Shown: one piece after another, positions 21,801 to 33,800 of the stretch
How positions within the stretch are numbered: position 1 is the stretch's first letter
How the letters are laid out: each line of letters opens with the position of its first letter
Assembly (NCBI GenBank): GCA_905178155.1
Contig: CAJINV010000005.1
Coordinates: forward strand, 7,308,989 to 7,372,988
Source: Amoebophrya sp. A120
Lineage: Eukaryota; Sar; Dinophyceae; Syndiniales; Amoebophryaceae
Length of the DNA stretch: 64,000 bases
Reading direction: 5' to 3'
Notes under the pieces: model-generated
The model's database searches: none
What the model was told of the DNA's origin: nothing
The model's input: the letters and a program-made list of their open reading frames with translations, nothing else
Translations under genes and position numbers: made by a program

Positions 21801-24800
21801 AAGCGAATATACGGAGGATGCGCAATTTAGAGGTAGACCGACCAACAGTCCACGTTTGGGATGATGAAAACTATGTCGAGCAGCGAGATGGAGCACGAGC
21901 GGAACTGCAGCGAATTCGCGACGAGGCGGAGCAGCAGTTCGGCGTAGATGATTCTATTGCGTTCCAGACCGACCCCGTAATGAGGGCATATCCGCGTGGG
22001 GGAGCATGGTGTTTGCAAAATTTGGGTCTTGCTGTGGCGAACTGGAAATTTGAGATAACGTGCAGAGCCACCAGGAAGAAGGTGGAAGAAATAGGCCTTC
22101 CGCACTCCAAAGACGCGAGCGTTGCAGTTTGGGGCGGCGAGGAACGTGCGAGGGCACACGCGGTCTTAATCTGGAAGATCTTGAAGTGGGCCACTGCTGC
22201 GGGGGTGGTTGGTCTGCATGGGCCCACTGACGCCTACTCCGAAATGTGCCGCGAAGAGTATCAGCAGCAGTTTGCTGATGCGCTGCAGCTCGATCGTCAG
22301 TTTTTAAGCACAAAGAACCTCCTCAATAAGTGCAAGAGAAAGGAGTACTTTGATAACCTTGACAAACTAGGATCAGAGGCGGTCTATGTTTTTCCGATTC
22401 AGAATGAATAAAAATCGAGAACGTTTCCTCCACTGAAGATCTCACTTGTCGCATTTTGATCGCTCTGTTTCATTTTTTGTCCCGGTTCGACACAAGTTGT
22501 TTCATATCTATTTGTGGTCCATTTTTTATCTTCCTTCACTTTGAAACCTTTTTTGTCCGTCAATTTTTGGTGGCGTAGCTGCCGATCTCCGCATAGATAA
22601 GTCCAGATCTTCGGCACATAAAGATCTCAAAACTTGATTTGTCATTCAACATCAAAGCCGTTCACACTTTAAATGATGGGGGACCTGTCATCGGCAGCTG
22701 CGGGCGCATCCAACAAGCGCCCAGCAAACAAAAAGCAGGACGTATTATCTGCGTTTGTCAACAACAAGAAAAACAACAACGCGATGAAGAAGGACGAGTC
22801 GAAGCTCCTGCTGCCCGACGAGAACCTCTTCGACATGGACCAGGAGCAATCGGTGAGGAAATAGTCTTGTCCTTCGGTTTTTGCATGACATTTCCACAAA
22901 GCCTTGCGAGCCAACTGACATGAACTAGAAAGCGGGGAAATGTGCGACCAACCCTCGGGGACAACCCTTGGCGCACTGGTCGAAAATCTTCTAAATTTGG
23001 GAAACGTGCAATTTCCTTAGGGATTTCCCTGTACTCAGGATTTTTGTCTTCTTCTGCCGCAAGGCAAAAGACAAAAACCAGAAAAAAGTTAGACCACTAG
23101 TTAGAAGCGCCATTTAGAAACGAATTTAGCACAGGGAAATAGCAAAGGAATTTAGAGTAAGAAAATAGAAGGTGAAAATAGAAGGCAGATTTAGAAAGAA
23201 AAATAGAAGGAAATTTAGAAAGAAAAATAGAAGGGGCAAAAATAGACAAAAAAATAGAAGAAATTTAGAAAGGGGGAGCAGTTGTGATCTGACAGCCAGG
23301 ATTCCGCTGGAAAATTGCTGACTGCGCCCGTGCAAAATCAAGCGCCCACTCAGGCGCGCTTTAAGAGCGCACTTTTGTCCTGCGCTGCCCCGACCGCCCC
23401 CGCCCGGTGCAGGCGGTCCGCAACTGCGCAAACATTTTGTTGCGCCCCCCAGGTTGGGCTCGTGCGCTGCTTGGGGCCGTTGGTTTTGGGAGTTTTTAGT
23501 ATTGGGCGGAGCTGTGGTGGACGTCAGGGCGATGTTCACCATAGCCTCGTGCCTGCATTTCTAGTTCATGTCCAAACGCTCGCAAGGCTCAGCACACACA
23601 GCAGTGAAGCCAGCAGTAAACAACCACGACTCAGGTTTATGAAATATAGCAACGCCCTCTCTTCGTGATCGGATCCAGGGTTTTGAGGAGTCTCCGGGGG
23701 CACTCAACACAACCCACAGCTCTAACATACAGAACAATACAAGGAAAGCAGGCGTAGCGCATCCAATCCCGAAGAGGTTTTTTCCCCTTTGATAGTGGTG
23801 CCATCGATATGGACGACAGTAAGACTGCGAACGACGGCAAGCAGGCCTCCAAAAAGCGGCGGCGGGAGGTGCGTTCCGCCGCGGACGACAAAGTCCTCGA
23901 AGATGCGATTGACACCTGGTTTCTCAGCAAGCGGAAGAACAACGACACTTGGAAATTTGACAGCGCCGTCATGAGGTCGGAGTTTGTTTCTATGGGGTGC
24001 AAAAATGGTCGTGTGCATTGTGGCTCTGCATGTGTGCGAATTTGTCATGCGGGGGATGGGAGGTGGAAGGGACTTATAGGCCCTTTCTGGCTTTGTGATG
24101 CGTATTTTCCCCAAGTTGTCATGCAAGGCCTGAAAATGTCTCTGTCATGCAGGAGTCGCGAAACGAAATTTATATCACACCAGCAGCACCCACAATGTCC
24201 ACGCACTGTTTTTGGGATGATAAGGGCGGACGCGAACAAGATTGCCCCCAAGAAGAAAACAATCAAACAGTACATCATGGACACCTACGTTTCGAAAACG
24301 CGCAAAACCTTCTCCAACTTCACGCTGGTGAAACACCAGGAGGCAACAGTTCTGAAATTGTTGCAGGAAGAGCAGGCGCGATTGGCAAAGCAGCAGGTAG
24401 TAGGTGTGCGCGACCTTATCGCCACTTGTTTCGGGACGGAGGGCCCGCAGCAGGGGAAGGACGCCCTGGCGATTGGTTGGGCGCACGCGGAGCAACTGCG
24501 GTTAATGGCCAGCGTCGCCAACAGCAGCTCCTCGCTTGGAAACAGTTCAAAGGCACCGGCCGTTGCTGCGGTGAAGCAGGAGGAACAGCAGGATGTCGAG
24601 ATGGAAGACGCGGACTTGGACGGGAAGGGTGGCGATGGGAATAGAACTCCTTCCGGGGGAGAAGCAAATAAATCGGGATTGCTCGGCGGAGGGCCCGACG
24701 AAAAGAAATTGCTGGGGGGCGAAGACGCAGATCCGAAGACACCAGCCAGGAACGACAAGAGCGCCGGAAATAACGCCAACCTCATCAACAAAGCAGCATC

Positions 24801-27800
24801 TTCCTTGAAGCAGAAAAATTTGCTGATCGCGTCCCAGGCATCGCAGGACGATGAACCGTTTTCCCCGGGAACTCTGGCCCTGATGCAAGACACGAAGGAC
24901 CTGATCGCCCGTGGGCCGGGCATGGAGACGATCGGGAATGACACTGGTGTTCCGTACGACAAAGTGCGGGATCTCTTCAACGACGCCGAGATGGGCGACT
25001 GGGACGCGGAGACAGGGTGGATTGGCATTATGCGGCGCTGGGATAATCCAGCGATCAACCACGAGCACCTGGAGTGCATGGTGACGATGCATCGGCAGGC
25101 AAAAGGTATTTTTTGGCGATTTTTCCCATGTAGAGCAGCATGACAAATTTAGGATTGTAATCGTCTTTGAGATTTTCTTTCTTTTGCATGCATCTATGGC
25201 AACTGCGTGCAGAACGGCCACACGCATCACAAACCTGATGGTCGTAGTCGGTCTCTTGTTTTCGGAGTTCCCTGTTCTTCGATCTCGATTTCGGTCTACG
25301 GCATTTCCGTTCCGCGCGCTTATATGCATGACAAGGTCGCTTATCGAATTCTGCGTCTCAGAGCCTCAGCGCCTGTCTTAGTTATCAGCATGACAAACTG
25401 GCTTTTTTATGATTTTTCTGAAACTTCAATCAACAGCGGCCGGCGTCAAGACCGAGCCGTACACGACGGCGTTGCCGGCGGCTATTGTGGGGCTCCTGAC
25501 CGACCGGTGGGATCTCGGGACGCACTCGAGGGCCGACTATTTTGAACTGTAAGTAGTTCGTTTTTCCGTCTGCTACCGCACTTCGCAACTTTTTATAATA
25601 TCCGTCTTCAGAATGAACGAAGAAGCATTTCGCGCATGACAAATCCACAATGCGCAAAAATCCACACCTTCAGGTTTGGAAAATATATGAAGCCTGCGTC
25701 GGAGAATACGATCGATTTCTGGCAGACCATGAAAGCCAACTGCGAGGATGGAAAGTTGCGCGTCCCGGAGAGCAAGGTTGTACAGGTGTACAACAAGTGC
25801 AAAATGGTGGAGATTCCGGGGCTGTTTGCCGTCGAGGCGGCGGACCTCAAGGTCAAGGCCGAACACATGCAGCGAAAAACGCAGATCAAGCTGGTACTTA
25901 TTTCCCATGGCCCCACTGTGGTCTATTTCCGTATGTTGTGAGATCTTGCAGTATGGGTAGCAGTAAGTTTGGAGGGCGTGTGCGAAGTCTCTTATGCAAA
26001 TGCACTGAAAAAAAAAAATGCAGGAAGCAAAGCCCATCCTGGACGCCTGGGATTCGAAGACCCCCCTGTCCGCCGTGGAGTTGGATAAACTCAACGCCTC
26101 CCTCGAGGGCATTCTCATCAAGGTCAAGGCCTCAGGGAAAGCAGGGGAGTGGTACAAGGCCTTCCTGTCCATGTTGCACGACAATGGGGTTAAGTCTGCT
26201 GGCCCGTGGCTGCGGGATGTTTGTCTGCATGGGGCGGACTTGCCTGCGATGCACCAGATCTTCGACGGCATCAACGTGTTGGACAGCGTGCGGGCAGCCC
26301 GGGTGGGACTGAAAAAGCAGATTGACAGAGTCTTCAAGCCGACCGACGGACTGTATATACAAATAATTGCGGCGCTTCTTTGTATTCTCTGCCCTGATGT
26401 GCTCCCTCCATTTCTACCAGGCGCATGACAGATCGGCTATTACAGCTGCCGCTGGTGTTTTCGTATTAGTGTCTCGAGCATTTCCGTGCCCGATCAAGCT
26501 CTCTGTGGTGTCAGTCGGTGCGCGGTCATATTTCCCCCAGAGGTGATAGTAGCTGTCTTGTATCTATTACCAAAACCCACTTCCCAGGTTCAAGCTGTAC
26601 CAGGTCGCCCTCGCGTTGAACAAGGAGACTCCGTATTTGACCTACGAATTGGATTTGCTGCGCATGGAGTGCGACAAGCTGAACGACTCGCAGTATGTCA
26701 TGTTGGCTGCAGCGGAAGAAGAGTGGGTGCAGCCCCCGGGTTGGATTTTGGGTGGCCAATGGGACGAAGCGTCGAAACAGATGGAGGAGTACATCACGTA
26801 TCATTTGCAAAATTACCGCGCAGTCGCACAACGGTGTTTCGTGAGAAGTCTATAATGCGAGGAAAAGCAATGTTCCAGATCTCCCCCTCCCCTTCAAAAA
26901 ATTCGCAATTAGATCTAGATTAGCTGCGCGGTGATTTTGCAATTCATATCGCGTGGGCGTTTGCCAAACGGGCCGAGGCGACCGAATTGGGCAAGGGAAA
27001 GGACGAAACCTCTGCGCTCATCCGCTGCTATGGGGAAAACCTGGCAAAGAAGGTCTCCGTCACGCGTAAAAATGTCGACGCGATCGTGGCGAATTTCGTC
27101 ACCACGGTGACTGCGCTGAAGAAGAACAAAACGGCGCCGCGTATTTCGTTTTGATTTGTGCACTTAAAACCATTCCTCCGTAGCAATATGCACATGCAGA
27201 CTCTCATCGTCATCTCTCGATCCATTAACCCCTTCGCGATTTTTCTTTTTGTCCATGCAGGGGCCAGAGCTTGTTTTTTTCTTTATTGTAGAATAAAAAT
27301 ACTCACAGTTCTGGAAAAGGCGGGAAAATGGTACCAGAAGATCAAGTGGGGAGTGGCCTTCTTCACAGAGGATCACGAGAGAAAGCTGCAGCCCGCGATC
27401 ACCGCTCTGCAGCTCGTCGAGGCGGAGGACGCAAAGGCAACGGCGAAAAAAACGGCGTACGACCGCGGCATCATCAAGGCCACGAAGGGGAAGGTCGCGG
27501 CGATGAAAAGGAAAGCGTGAGTCCCAACACGTGATCAACTGGAACTGGTGGCGTTGACACAAATGGAGCTTTAGCATAACAGACTTACCATTCAAATTCT
27601 GAACTTCTCTGGACATTCAGTCACACGATGACGCCCGTGCTGCGATTGACTCGGAACAAATGAAAGCGTTTGCTTCTGCAAAAACTCTGCGTGGTAGCAG
27701 GGGTGAGAATACAGACTATTTAGCGGCGAGCTTTGGATGTGTTGAATCGAATGAACAAGACACACGGAAGAATCGAAAACCGACAGGCCACCTGCGGCAC

Positions 27801-30800
27801 AGTATCACAACGGACACCTTTGACGAATTCAACGAACATCCCGGATTGCACGAATCACGACTCATTTTCCAAAACTCACAAACAAGACTGAACTGATAAA
27901 GAACGACTTGCATTCCAACCGAATTGGTGAAGGACTCACTCTATGCGGATTTGTCTTCCTGTATTCTTTCGTCTTCGTCTTTTTCCGAATTCATTGTGAA
28001 GGAGCCCTTCCGGGGTCATTTTTAGTCCAACCTCTGTGCATCCTCATCATGCAAACCAACGCGGTGTTGGAATAGGAGGGGCGCTCCACAATCACGATCC
28101 GCTGCGGGTGTTGCAGCGAAAAAAACAACACATGACCACCCCCCGTCCGCGGGCGGCGGGCCCTTGCAGTGGTGCCCCCCGCCTGTGGCGCCAAAAGCGG
28201 GGCGCGTGGCCGAGGCTCTAGTGGCCGCGCCAGAGTCGCGCGCCGGGTTCACGCTATCTTGCGCGCAGCCTGGGTAGATTTATACCTGCGACGCTTCTCT
28301 GCCTTCCGGCCGCACATGGCCCGCGGGATACCACGGGGGCAGTGGCGCCCCTACTTCTGTGCCGGCTCCTGCGCCACCAGCCGGCGCCACGGACTCGCTG
28401 GCGGCCGTGCTTTTGAAAAAATCAGAAAAAAATTAGAAAAAAATTAGAAGCACCCACCGCCCCGGGCCCTCTGACTGAGCATTCAGGACGCTGGACACTA
28501 AGACCATCTACATGAAAGTGTCCGAATCTTCTATGTTGTTCTAGACGCGTAAGGTGACAACTAGCAATACTTTCTTCGATTGTAATGCATGCAATGTCTT
28601 CCGCGGTGTCTCTAGTCGTCTGACCCCGGAGGCCCATCACGAAAAGATCACACCCAAGGACTGGGAGGTTCATCCTCTCGTGGTTCTTGATTGGTAGCAT
28701 CTGACCGGATTCCCTGTTGACGAGAGAACCGCCAGAGCTGTTGTAGTTCAGATCCCGCCCACGATCACTGAGATTGTCCTCACCGAGCCACGGAAGAATA
28801 CGATCAATATCTCTTGGTAGATGTTTAAAATAGACGCCATAGGGCAAACCTAGAGCGTTTTCCTTCAATTTTCCGCCAAAACCATCACGAGCCCCGGCCG
28901 TGCCGTTGATGCGACAGACGTTGCTCGAGATGTCAATAAAATCCGATTTGTGTCTAGATAAATACTTGCTTGCACATGAATCGACCAAGCTCGCTTCGTC
29001 CTTGATCTGTGCAGTAAAACAGCTAAAAGAATCTACATCAAATTCCTCTAAATTCTCGAAGTTCAGCATACAACTACCATACTCCGAGATATAAACACCT
29101 CCTTCATCGAGTCAGGCTGGTCCTTGCCAGACCCAACCACCCTGCTTTCCACCGGCTCCCTGCCCTTGATTCTGGTTGTTCATTTGGTTCTGGTTCACCG
29201 GCGGACACCACTGCGGCTGCTGGTTTCCCCAGACACCACCCCACTGACCTTTCCCTTGATTGTTAGGATTCCAGCGGCAACGGTCCGCCTTATGGTTTTC
29301 CTTGCCACAGATCCAGCATTTGGGTTTGGTCACAGTGTTGTAGGGAGTGCTCTGGTTCCGACCAGTCTTACCACCTTTCTGGCCACTTCCACCCTTAGCG
29401 TTAGGCTTCGGGGGCAGGCCATGGGCAGCCAAGACACTCGCTTCGGTCTGCTTGCGTAATTTGGCTTTCATGCGTTTCAAGGCTTTCGCCGAGAACACCT
29501 TGCCAGAAGAAGCATTTTGACCATCATCAGCGGAGTCCGGCTCCTCATCATCATCGTCATTTTTCTGACGCTTATTCCCCTTCTTGTTCTTCTTCGACTT
29601 CTCCTCGACGACCGGGAAGGCCTTGCCGAAGGACGGGTTCTCAATCTTGTAGGACCCCTCCTTGACCAGCTGCGCGAGCTTCTTCTCGAGACGGTTCCCG
29701 ATCTCCTGCAAGGTGATGTGATCGGACTCGTCTACGCAGCGGTCGATGGTCTGGCGGAAGGCCGACGCAAACATCTTGGGCAACTTGTCCAGAATGTTCT
29801 TCACATGCTGATCTTCAATCGGACGCCCGGGCTCCGGGACGTAGACACTCGGCGCCATCTCCATCAAGTCGTGGATCTGGGCCAGGAACGTCGGAGCATC
29901 CTTCGGCGCGTCTCGGTTGTCGAAATGCATGGCGTCGATCGAGGACGTCTTGATGTGCTGCTGGTCACGGGAGGCAACATTGAAGCGACCAACATCACGA
30001 ATACGCATGAACAGTTGCGCAGCGTCGTCGTTGATGTAGTGCTGACTGTTGACCCACGTGGACACGGACCCGGTGCGTGACTTGTAGATGGCATCCTTCA
30101 GGTCGCGCCACTTCTCCCGGATCGCATTATTGGCAGTATTGTTCGCCTGCGGAATCCCCGGAGGGTTACCGGCAAGACGATTATCCCAATACTCCTGGAG
30201 TCCGAGGCGAGAAACCTCGTTCGTGACTCCGCGACGCCAGACGCGCCAGTCCTGCGCGCTGGACAACTTCTCCGTCAATTTCGCCTCTTGGCCCATCTTC
30301 AAACACTTATCTGACTAGAAGAGCCAGCTTGAGTCTCAAGGCGTAACGTAGTGTTAGTGGACTTGAGAACACTCGCACACACTTACACACGTTTGCTCCA
30401 CTGAGCTCGTTATCAGCAGCAGTTCAATGAATTCTCTCAATTGCAAGTAAGCAAGCAAGTGACGCAAGTCTCTTGCTGCGTTACATCCTGTAGGTTCAAT
30501 TCATCCAAATTCATCACATTCATATGGACCAATCGGGTTCAGAGTCAAGTGGCAAAACAGCATGGGAGTCCACTCCTCAACCTGCTCAGATTGGTGCTCG
30601 ACCCTGGCGGGAGTCAAGTCCCCCAGGGTGACCACTCTGAACGTCTGGACCGAGCTGAGTCCACTCATTTCACTACGATCCTGATGGCTTTGCCTTCGTA
30701 GTATTTGGGGGATTCGCGGAACATGGTGAAGAGTTTCCTTTAGGATCTAGATAGATTCTGACCATTTCCCTAAGGATCTAGCTAGTTCAGGTCATTCAGA

Positions 30801-33800
30801 GCTGTCATTTCATTGGGAACAGGCGTCATTTGGGGCGATCGTGTTACGTGTGTGCGGGATCGATTTCCATGGCCAACAATAAGATAGGCAATTTGTGATG
30901 CAAATTCTGCTTCTTCATCACTAGCTAGAGTAAACAGGACTGATACACTACGAGCTGCCCACGGAACTTGTCATGCTTGGGAACCAATAAAAGCTGTTCG
31001 TTTTTACGCAGGATAGCAGGGGGCTCCTCCCCGTCTAGCTCCAAGCCGGCGGATATCATCATACCGGAGCATATGGAAGCGTCAGGATTGAAATCGACAA
31101 AGTTGAAATTATTTGCGATGCACAAAATCAATGCCAGTTGGGCCTCTTCAGTTTCTCAGTGGCGCATGACAAATTTAGAAAACACCAAAATACAGTCTGT
31201 CATGCTGTTTAGGAAAAGTAGACTGCTCCTGTCATGCTACTCTGTACTCTGGCAGCACATCGCCTTCCCCTGAACAGGCTCGCAATCGCTCGCATTTGCT
31301 TGCTCCCCAACACAGGCCATCCGTGCTGTGCATTTTATGCATTACAAATTTTTCGATTTTGTCGATTTCGATCCTGACATTCCCATAGAGCACCAGTCGT
31401 GCGTCCTCGACCAGGTCATCGAAAACGAGCCATTTTATCGAAGAAAAAAGCTACATTGTTAGCTGTAACTTTGTGATGCGCAACATGCAAAGTGATTGCG
31501 GCTGTCATGCTCAGCATGCATGGTAAAGTCGTCCATCCAGGCGCGTTTTCTCGGCATACCATCTGCGCATGACAGGTTTTTGCTCTCATACATGCCAGAC
31601 GGATTTGTCATGCTGCTCCTCCAAGAACGTTACACCTACAATCTTTTTTTCTTGGATATGTTTAGGATACGCTTCACGGACAGTGGGGGACTGTCGGTGT
31701 ACGACAAAGTGCGAAAACCAATCCTACGAACAGCGCATCTCGTCGTGCTGTGCTTCAGCTGCGCGAAGAAACAGTCCCTAGCATCGGTGAAGGAAAAATG
31801 GTTACCACTGGTCAGGTCATTAGCCTTTTTGAAGAAGGACAGGGAAGAGGATTTCGTCTTTCTGAAGCCAGTGATACTACTGGGGCTGCAAACGGATTTA
31901 CGTACTTGATATTGATGGTTGATTTTTTTCTCGTAGTTGCTGCAAATACAAGCGCACGTCAATGAGATGCAAATAACAACTTCAACCGTGCATAGAATTG
32001 GAAATGGATATCTTCATGTCTGAGCGTGACAGATGAATGAATTTCTGTTCCCGCAGCTTCGAGGGAACCAATGGCAGGATCATGTTGTCATGACGGGCCA
32101 GGTATCTTGTAGAGTTGTACTCCGAGAAGTAGTAGAACTTGCACAACATCACACCAAACATACAATTTCAGGCGCATCTTCCTCCGTCGCGGTAACAGAA
32201 GGGGAGGCTTCCAAATTCGCAAACTATCCTGTTGCACACTTTGGATCAACGTCCCTGAGGTCTGGTGGAATTGCATCAGTGCTAGATGTATGATTCGGAA
32301 GCATGTCATGATAGCTCGTGATATGATGTTGGCAAAAACCACGTGCGTTAAACATTGCGGTCGTCTAGCATGTCAAAAGAAAAAAGGAAAACCGTTTGCA
32401 GTAGAGGATATTAGAAATTCGATCCGACACCGACTGTAAAAGAACAAGTTGACCGGAAGATCTAAGTCAAGACCGCTGGTCCCGCCATTTGTTTGCAATC
32501 GATAAACCCGAGGCGGAAGCCATCAGTTACCTGGAGTGCTCCCTCGCAGCGGATCTTATCCCATCAAAATGAATTTCTTCAACAGCCACCTCCATCAAGT
32601 TCAAAGCAGAAGAGTTGTAGAACCAGAACCCCTCCGTTTTGCGTACTGTGGTCATGATGGCCATACCTAGAGATAAAAAAAAAGCTGCAAAAGGTGGATT
32701 TATCCCGCCGTCCAGGAGTGCATGCTGCACACAAAGTTGAGTGGCGCTATCAGAATCTTGTGGACACGTGAATCCATTTCTAGTATTTGTGCCTTGATGG
32801 ACGGTGGAATGTTTTTTTCCAACCGCGATAAGCTCGGACGAAGCGCTAGACGCCCTGAGGACGAAAATCTTGAGCACGGCGAAAGAGTATATTAGTGCCT
32901 TCGCTTTATTTTGTTTCAACTTCTTGTTTTGTTAGTTCTAGTTGTGCCGGCCGCGGAGGCTGCGTCTGCTTGTTCCTGTTGGTCTTTTCATGCACGAGAA
33001 AATGAAAAACAAGATTGAAAATGAATATTGAAAATCAGGTCCTACCTATTCCGATGGCAGCAGAAGAGAATAAAGCGGTCCCTGCGGGGGGAATCCGACC
33101 AAGCGGTGGACTATCCAGGGAAAAAACAGTGCTAGAAGTTGAAGTTGTGTGAATGGTTCTCTATTACAGTGCATGTAAGACTACAGTGACACTCACTCTT
33201 ATCAGATGGCCGCACACTAGCGCTCATGGGAAATAAAATTTCAGTTTCACGCAGTATCACGGAAAGCGAAAAACAAGTTTTTTTTTGTCATGCTGCAGAC
33301 CGAATTTGTAAATGCAAGTCAAAGTAAACAGCTTTTTTTTTCTGGATATGAACATGGGGGCTGCCGACGTGGACAAGTATGTGGCTGAAGCCTTTATGAA
33401 GTGCAAAAGCATGATCGTACTACGTATAAATTGCATTAGCATGACAGACGAGATTTGTAATGCTGTTTTAGCTAATGCTAGGGAAGGCGGAGGCGATTTG
33501 TCATGCATGTCTGCAATTGGTACGACTGCGATCCTTTTACAGTGCATAGCCTTAACGGTCGAGCAAGACACCGACCCCCTCGCGAAAGAGCAGATCACGC
33601 AAAACCTATCCTGCCTCGGAGTCACCCCCTACATGAGCCATGCGTACTTTAATTCTTTAATATCCACCTACCGAGTACTAGAACACGATGAATGAGTGTG
33701 CTGCATGCTTTTGCAGCACTGCTGCGTGTGATGGTGCTGTTCATTTTCATGAATCCGGGCTGTAGATAAAGGAGTTGTAGCAGGCACGTTAATGTTTTGA

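Larger units (their letters stand above)
17556..28478 (+). mobile_element. 10.9-kb terminal-inverted-repeat DNA transposon, superfamily unknown
   Basis: Inserted in Copia-1 pol. Both termini begin with TCAGTCAGAGGGCCC reading inward, and imperfect similarity (T-rich then GC-rich, ending near CGGC-GGTGG) continues for roughly 100 bp. The target duplication is GCATTC at 17550-17555 and 28479-28484; deleting the element plus one copy restores the Copia pol seen in Copia-2. It holds at least three multi-exon or long plus-strand genes (18138-21164, 21168-22411, 23809-27520). The 6-bp duplication and this terminus do not match the superfamilies I can recall with certainty. A transposase role for the first gene is inferred from position only. 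Confidence 0.88.
14364..29111 (-). pseudogene. Copia-1 pol, interrupted by the 10.9-kb transposon
   Basis: The N-terminal part (about 28485-29111) carries the protease-like VDSCASKYL and the pre-integrase segment; the C-terminal part (14364-17555) carries integrase, RT (FDLDSAFLNA, YVDDNLITG) and RNase H (FSDASFANC, STAEAEYIAA, WIDNQSA, ADGLTK). The break falls inside the His/Cys segment just before the integrase core and is flanked by GCATTC on both sides. Both halves are otherwise open and nearly identical to Copia-2, so the insertion is recent. The pol frame continues from gag across a single UGA. Confidence 0.9.
13744..30878 (-). mobile_element. Copia-1 LTR retrotransposon, split by a DNA transposon
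   Basis: Two 527-bp LTRs (13744-14270 and 30352-30878) with TG...CA ends in element orientation and target duplication ATAAG at 13739-13743 and 30879-30883. Order on the minus strand: 5' LTR, gag, pol, 3' LTR. Pol is split at 17555/28479 by the 10.9-kb transposon. Without that insertion and its 6-bp duplication the element is 6,206 bp, almost the length of Copia-2. It can no longer encode an intact Pol. Confidence 0.93.
13595..31015 (+). mobile_element. Introner, family C, expanded to 17.4 kb by nested Copia-1
   Basis: The left end TATCCTGTGAAAAAACGTCC and right end GTTCGTTTTTACGCAGGATA are inverted repeats with GCAGG at 13590-13594 and 31016-31020. Without Copia-1 and its 5-bp duplication the introner is 281 bp, close to the 280-bp family member at 45215-45494. 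The GTPase-LRR frame continues across it. Confidence 0.87.

Noticed and set aside
17556-28478. Maverick/Polinton, CACTA or hAT identity for the large transposon
   Set aside because: No DNA polymerase B, retroviral-type integrase or capsid genes; termini are not CACTA; the duplication is 6 bp rather than 3 or 8.
32527-32919. Minus-strand 130-codon ORF
   Set aside because: Falls inside the predicted GT-AG intron 32288-33060 of the plus-strand gene, with no recognisable domain.
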